DNA of 9,785 nucleotides, from assembly GCA_946479805.1 (NCBI GenBank), contig CAMLHP010000080.1, positions 1-9,785 on the forward strand. Reading direction: 5' to 3'. Numbering within the stretch: the first letter of the stretch is position 1; each line of letters begins with the position of its first letter. The notes below the pieces were generated by a model, which saw only the letters and a list, made by a program, of their open reading frames with translations, had not been told where the DNA came from and did no database searches. A program made the position numbers and the translations under genes. Origin of the DNA: an uncultured Gemmatimonadota bacterium. GTDB lineage: Bacteria; Gemmatimonadota; Gemmatimonadetes; Gemmatimonadales; GWC2-71-9. Of the stretch, positions 8,640-9,785 are shown piece after piece.

Positions 8640-8816
8640 ATGGGCAAGCGGGATGATGAGCGCATTGCGCGGCTGGCAGCCAAGAACGCGGCCAAGCCGG
8701 CGGTGCCCAAGGCCGAACGCGACAAGCAGTTCGACTCGACGCTCAAGCACCGTCCGGAAGAGCAGTCCAAGGAGACCAAGGACCTGTTCAAGGAAATGAA
8801 GCGGCGGGAGTTCTGA
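8640..8816 (+). CDS. Small highly charged protein downstream of selA
   Basis: A 58-residue ORF starting at ATG 8640 (MGKRDDERIARLAAKNAAKP). GAGAGG at 8626-8631 sits 8 nt upstream, a good ribosome site, stronger than those of the larger genes before it. About half the residues are charged: 17 Lys/Arg against 12 Asp/Glu, so it is basic overall. No hydrophobic segment or Cys is present. It is probably helical, with a break at the Pro-Ala-Val-Pro stretch near residue 20. Codons favour G/C at the third position. It follows selA after 51 bp, likely on the same transcript, and ends 3 bp before the convergent gene's stop. I recognise no family; a nucleic-acid or ribosome-associated role would be a guess from charge alone. 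Confidence 0.68.
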   Translation: MGKRDDERIARLAAKNAAKPAVPKAERDKQFDSTLKHRPEEQSKETKDLFKEMKRREF

Positions 8817-8819
8817 GCG

Positions 8820-9785
8820 TCAGGTGCGGACGGGGCGCGATTCGCGCTCGTTCCACCGCCACGCTGCCCGCGCGCCAGCCAGTTCGATCCCTCCGACCCA
8901 CCGGCGGATCCCCCGCAGGTCCACAGCGTCACGCTTCTCGGCGAGGACGCCAGCTCCATTGGCTGTCAGCCGAAGCTCGGAGTTGCCGAACGATTCCCTC
9001 GATTCCGGCCAGGAAAGCCGGGTCGTGAGCAGCGGCACCGGCTCCGCAGCCAGCATCGCCACCACGTGAAAGAACATGACGTCGCCCATCCAGGGCGCCT
9101 CTTCAGCTTCCTGCACCGCGCCGAAGGTGGCCAGGGCTGTCGCAGGGCCGCCAGAGAGCGCGCCCAGTGCCCGCCGCTCGGTGGCGGAGAGCCCGTCCTT
9201 CACCCAGGGCAGTTCCTGCAGGTGCCGACGCATCGCGGCAGCCATGAAGGGCAGCGCCAGCCGGGCGTCCTTGATGACAGAATCGAGCGCCAGCGGCTCT
9301 GGCTGGCGGAACGCCGCCCAGGTGCGCGCACCCGCCATGAGCATCTCGACGGTCACTGGCAACCGGGATGGGAAGAGGGCACGCAGCTGTTGCGGCCCGA
9401 GTCGTCCCAGACCGAAGAATCGTTCTCCGGTGGGGTGGCGATTGAGGGTGACGAGCGAGAGCCTGGTGGGCCCCAGGTCGCGGGTGGAGAACCAGGCCAG
9501 CAGCCGGGCGAGGATCGCCTGGTCGAAAAGATCATGCTCGAACCAGAGCACCACGTCGCGGAAGTCACGAAAGCCGGCCAGCCGCTGGTCCATGGAAGCC
9601 AGCTGGCGCCTGACCGTGTCTACCTGCTCACCATAGGCGTTGGCGATGAACCGGGCGCGGACATCGTACCAGGCGTCGCCCTCGAGGTGTGCGGGAGTGG
9701 GACCCTGCGAAAGCGGATCAGCCCACGCCAGGTAGTCGCCGGGGATCCCGGCTTCCACCAGCGTGGGCTGAATGTCGTGCCCGCA
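8820..9785 (-). CDS. DUF1835/DUF3658-type protein (N-terminal few residues missing)
   Basis: The visible part is 321 residues and stays open to the right edge. The N-terminal region reads CGHDIQPTLVEAGIPGDYLAWADPLSQGP, matching the DUF1835 opening (a His/Gly-Asp loop, then AGIPGD, W-x-D and an EGP/QGP turn), so probably only about five residues lie beyond the window. The family signature VVLWFEHDLFDQAILARLLAWF is at about residues 78-100. The C-terminal half (ALPFMAAAMRRHLQELP, then a helix-rich stretch with LSATERRALGAL) fits the DUF3658-like part. No signal peptide or membrane span is seen, so it is probably cytoplasmic. The biochemical role is not established for this family as far as I know. 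It converges on the small charged gene with only 3 bp between stops, so transcripts from the two sides may overlap. A GTG at 9758 lies inside the conserved domain and is not the true start. Confidence 0.88.
   Translation of the reverse strand, partial: CGHDIQPTLVEAGIPGDYLAWADPLSQGPTPAHLEGDAWYDVRARFIANAYGEQVDTVRRQLASMDQRLAGFRDFRDVVLWFEHDLFDQAILARLLAWFSTRDLGPTRLSLVTLNRHPTGERFFGLGRLGPQQLRALFPSRLPVTVEMLMAGARTWAAFRQPEPLALDSVIKDARLALPFMAAAMRRHLQELPWVKDGLSATERRALGALSGGPATALATFGAVQEAEEAPWMGDVMFFHVVAMLAAEPVPLLTTRLSWPESRESFGNSELRLTANGAGVLAEKRDAVDLRGIRRWVGGIELAGARAAWRWNERESRPVRT

Noticed and set aside
8835..8847. GCGCG-ATT-CGCGC palindrome just after the small charged gene
   Set aside because: It lies inside the coding end of the convergent gene and has no T-rich tail; such short palindromes are common at this GC content.

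Overview
The window is GC-rich and gene-dense, with short or negative intergenic distances and one divergent and one convergent gene boundary. It looks like chromosomal housekeeping DNA from a Gram-negative bacterium. The lipobox lipoprotein carrying an SbsA-type Ig-like (Big_5) region, and a valyl-tRNA synthetase with VTAPEILFFW and LTALSNEEV signatures of the kind I associate with Bacteroidetes-type enzymes, point to the FCB superphylum. Gemmatimonadota is my best guess. It is an inference from protein style, not proof.

Left part, minus strand: a 50-codon membrane microprotein (2542-2694) overlaps thrS (611-2545) by a GTGA junction. Downstream of thrS lies a 138-bp gap with a terminator-like hairpin and a sigma70-like promoter candidate, then the first 157 codons of a thiolase (acetyl-CoA C-acetyltransferase type) that runs off the left edge.

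Middle, plus strand: from a short divergent control region (2695-2792) starts a tightly coupled run of four genes, each overlapping the next by exactly 4 bp. They are a membrane-anchored single-BON-domain protein, valS, an Ig-like outer-envelope lipoprotein, and selA (selenocysteine synthase). A 58-codon, highly charged small protein follows selA after 51 bp and has its own good Shine-Dalgarno.

Right part, minus strand: a DUF1835/DUF3658-type protein converges on that small gene with a 3-bp gap and loses only its extreme N-terminus at the window end.

Functionally, the region joins two tRNA charging enzymes (ThrRS, ValRS) and the tRNA-dependent selenocysteine-making enzyme SelA with envelope proteins of unknown role. 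No rRNA, tRNA, CRISPR array, insertion sequence or phage gene was seen. I found no dramatic new system. The points most worth a second look are the active-site differences in ThrRS, the two overlooked small proteins, and the unexpected coupling of an envelope lipoprotein with valS and selA.
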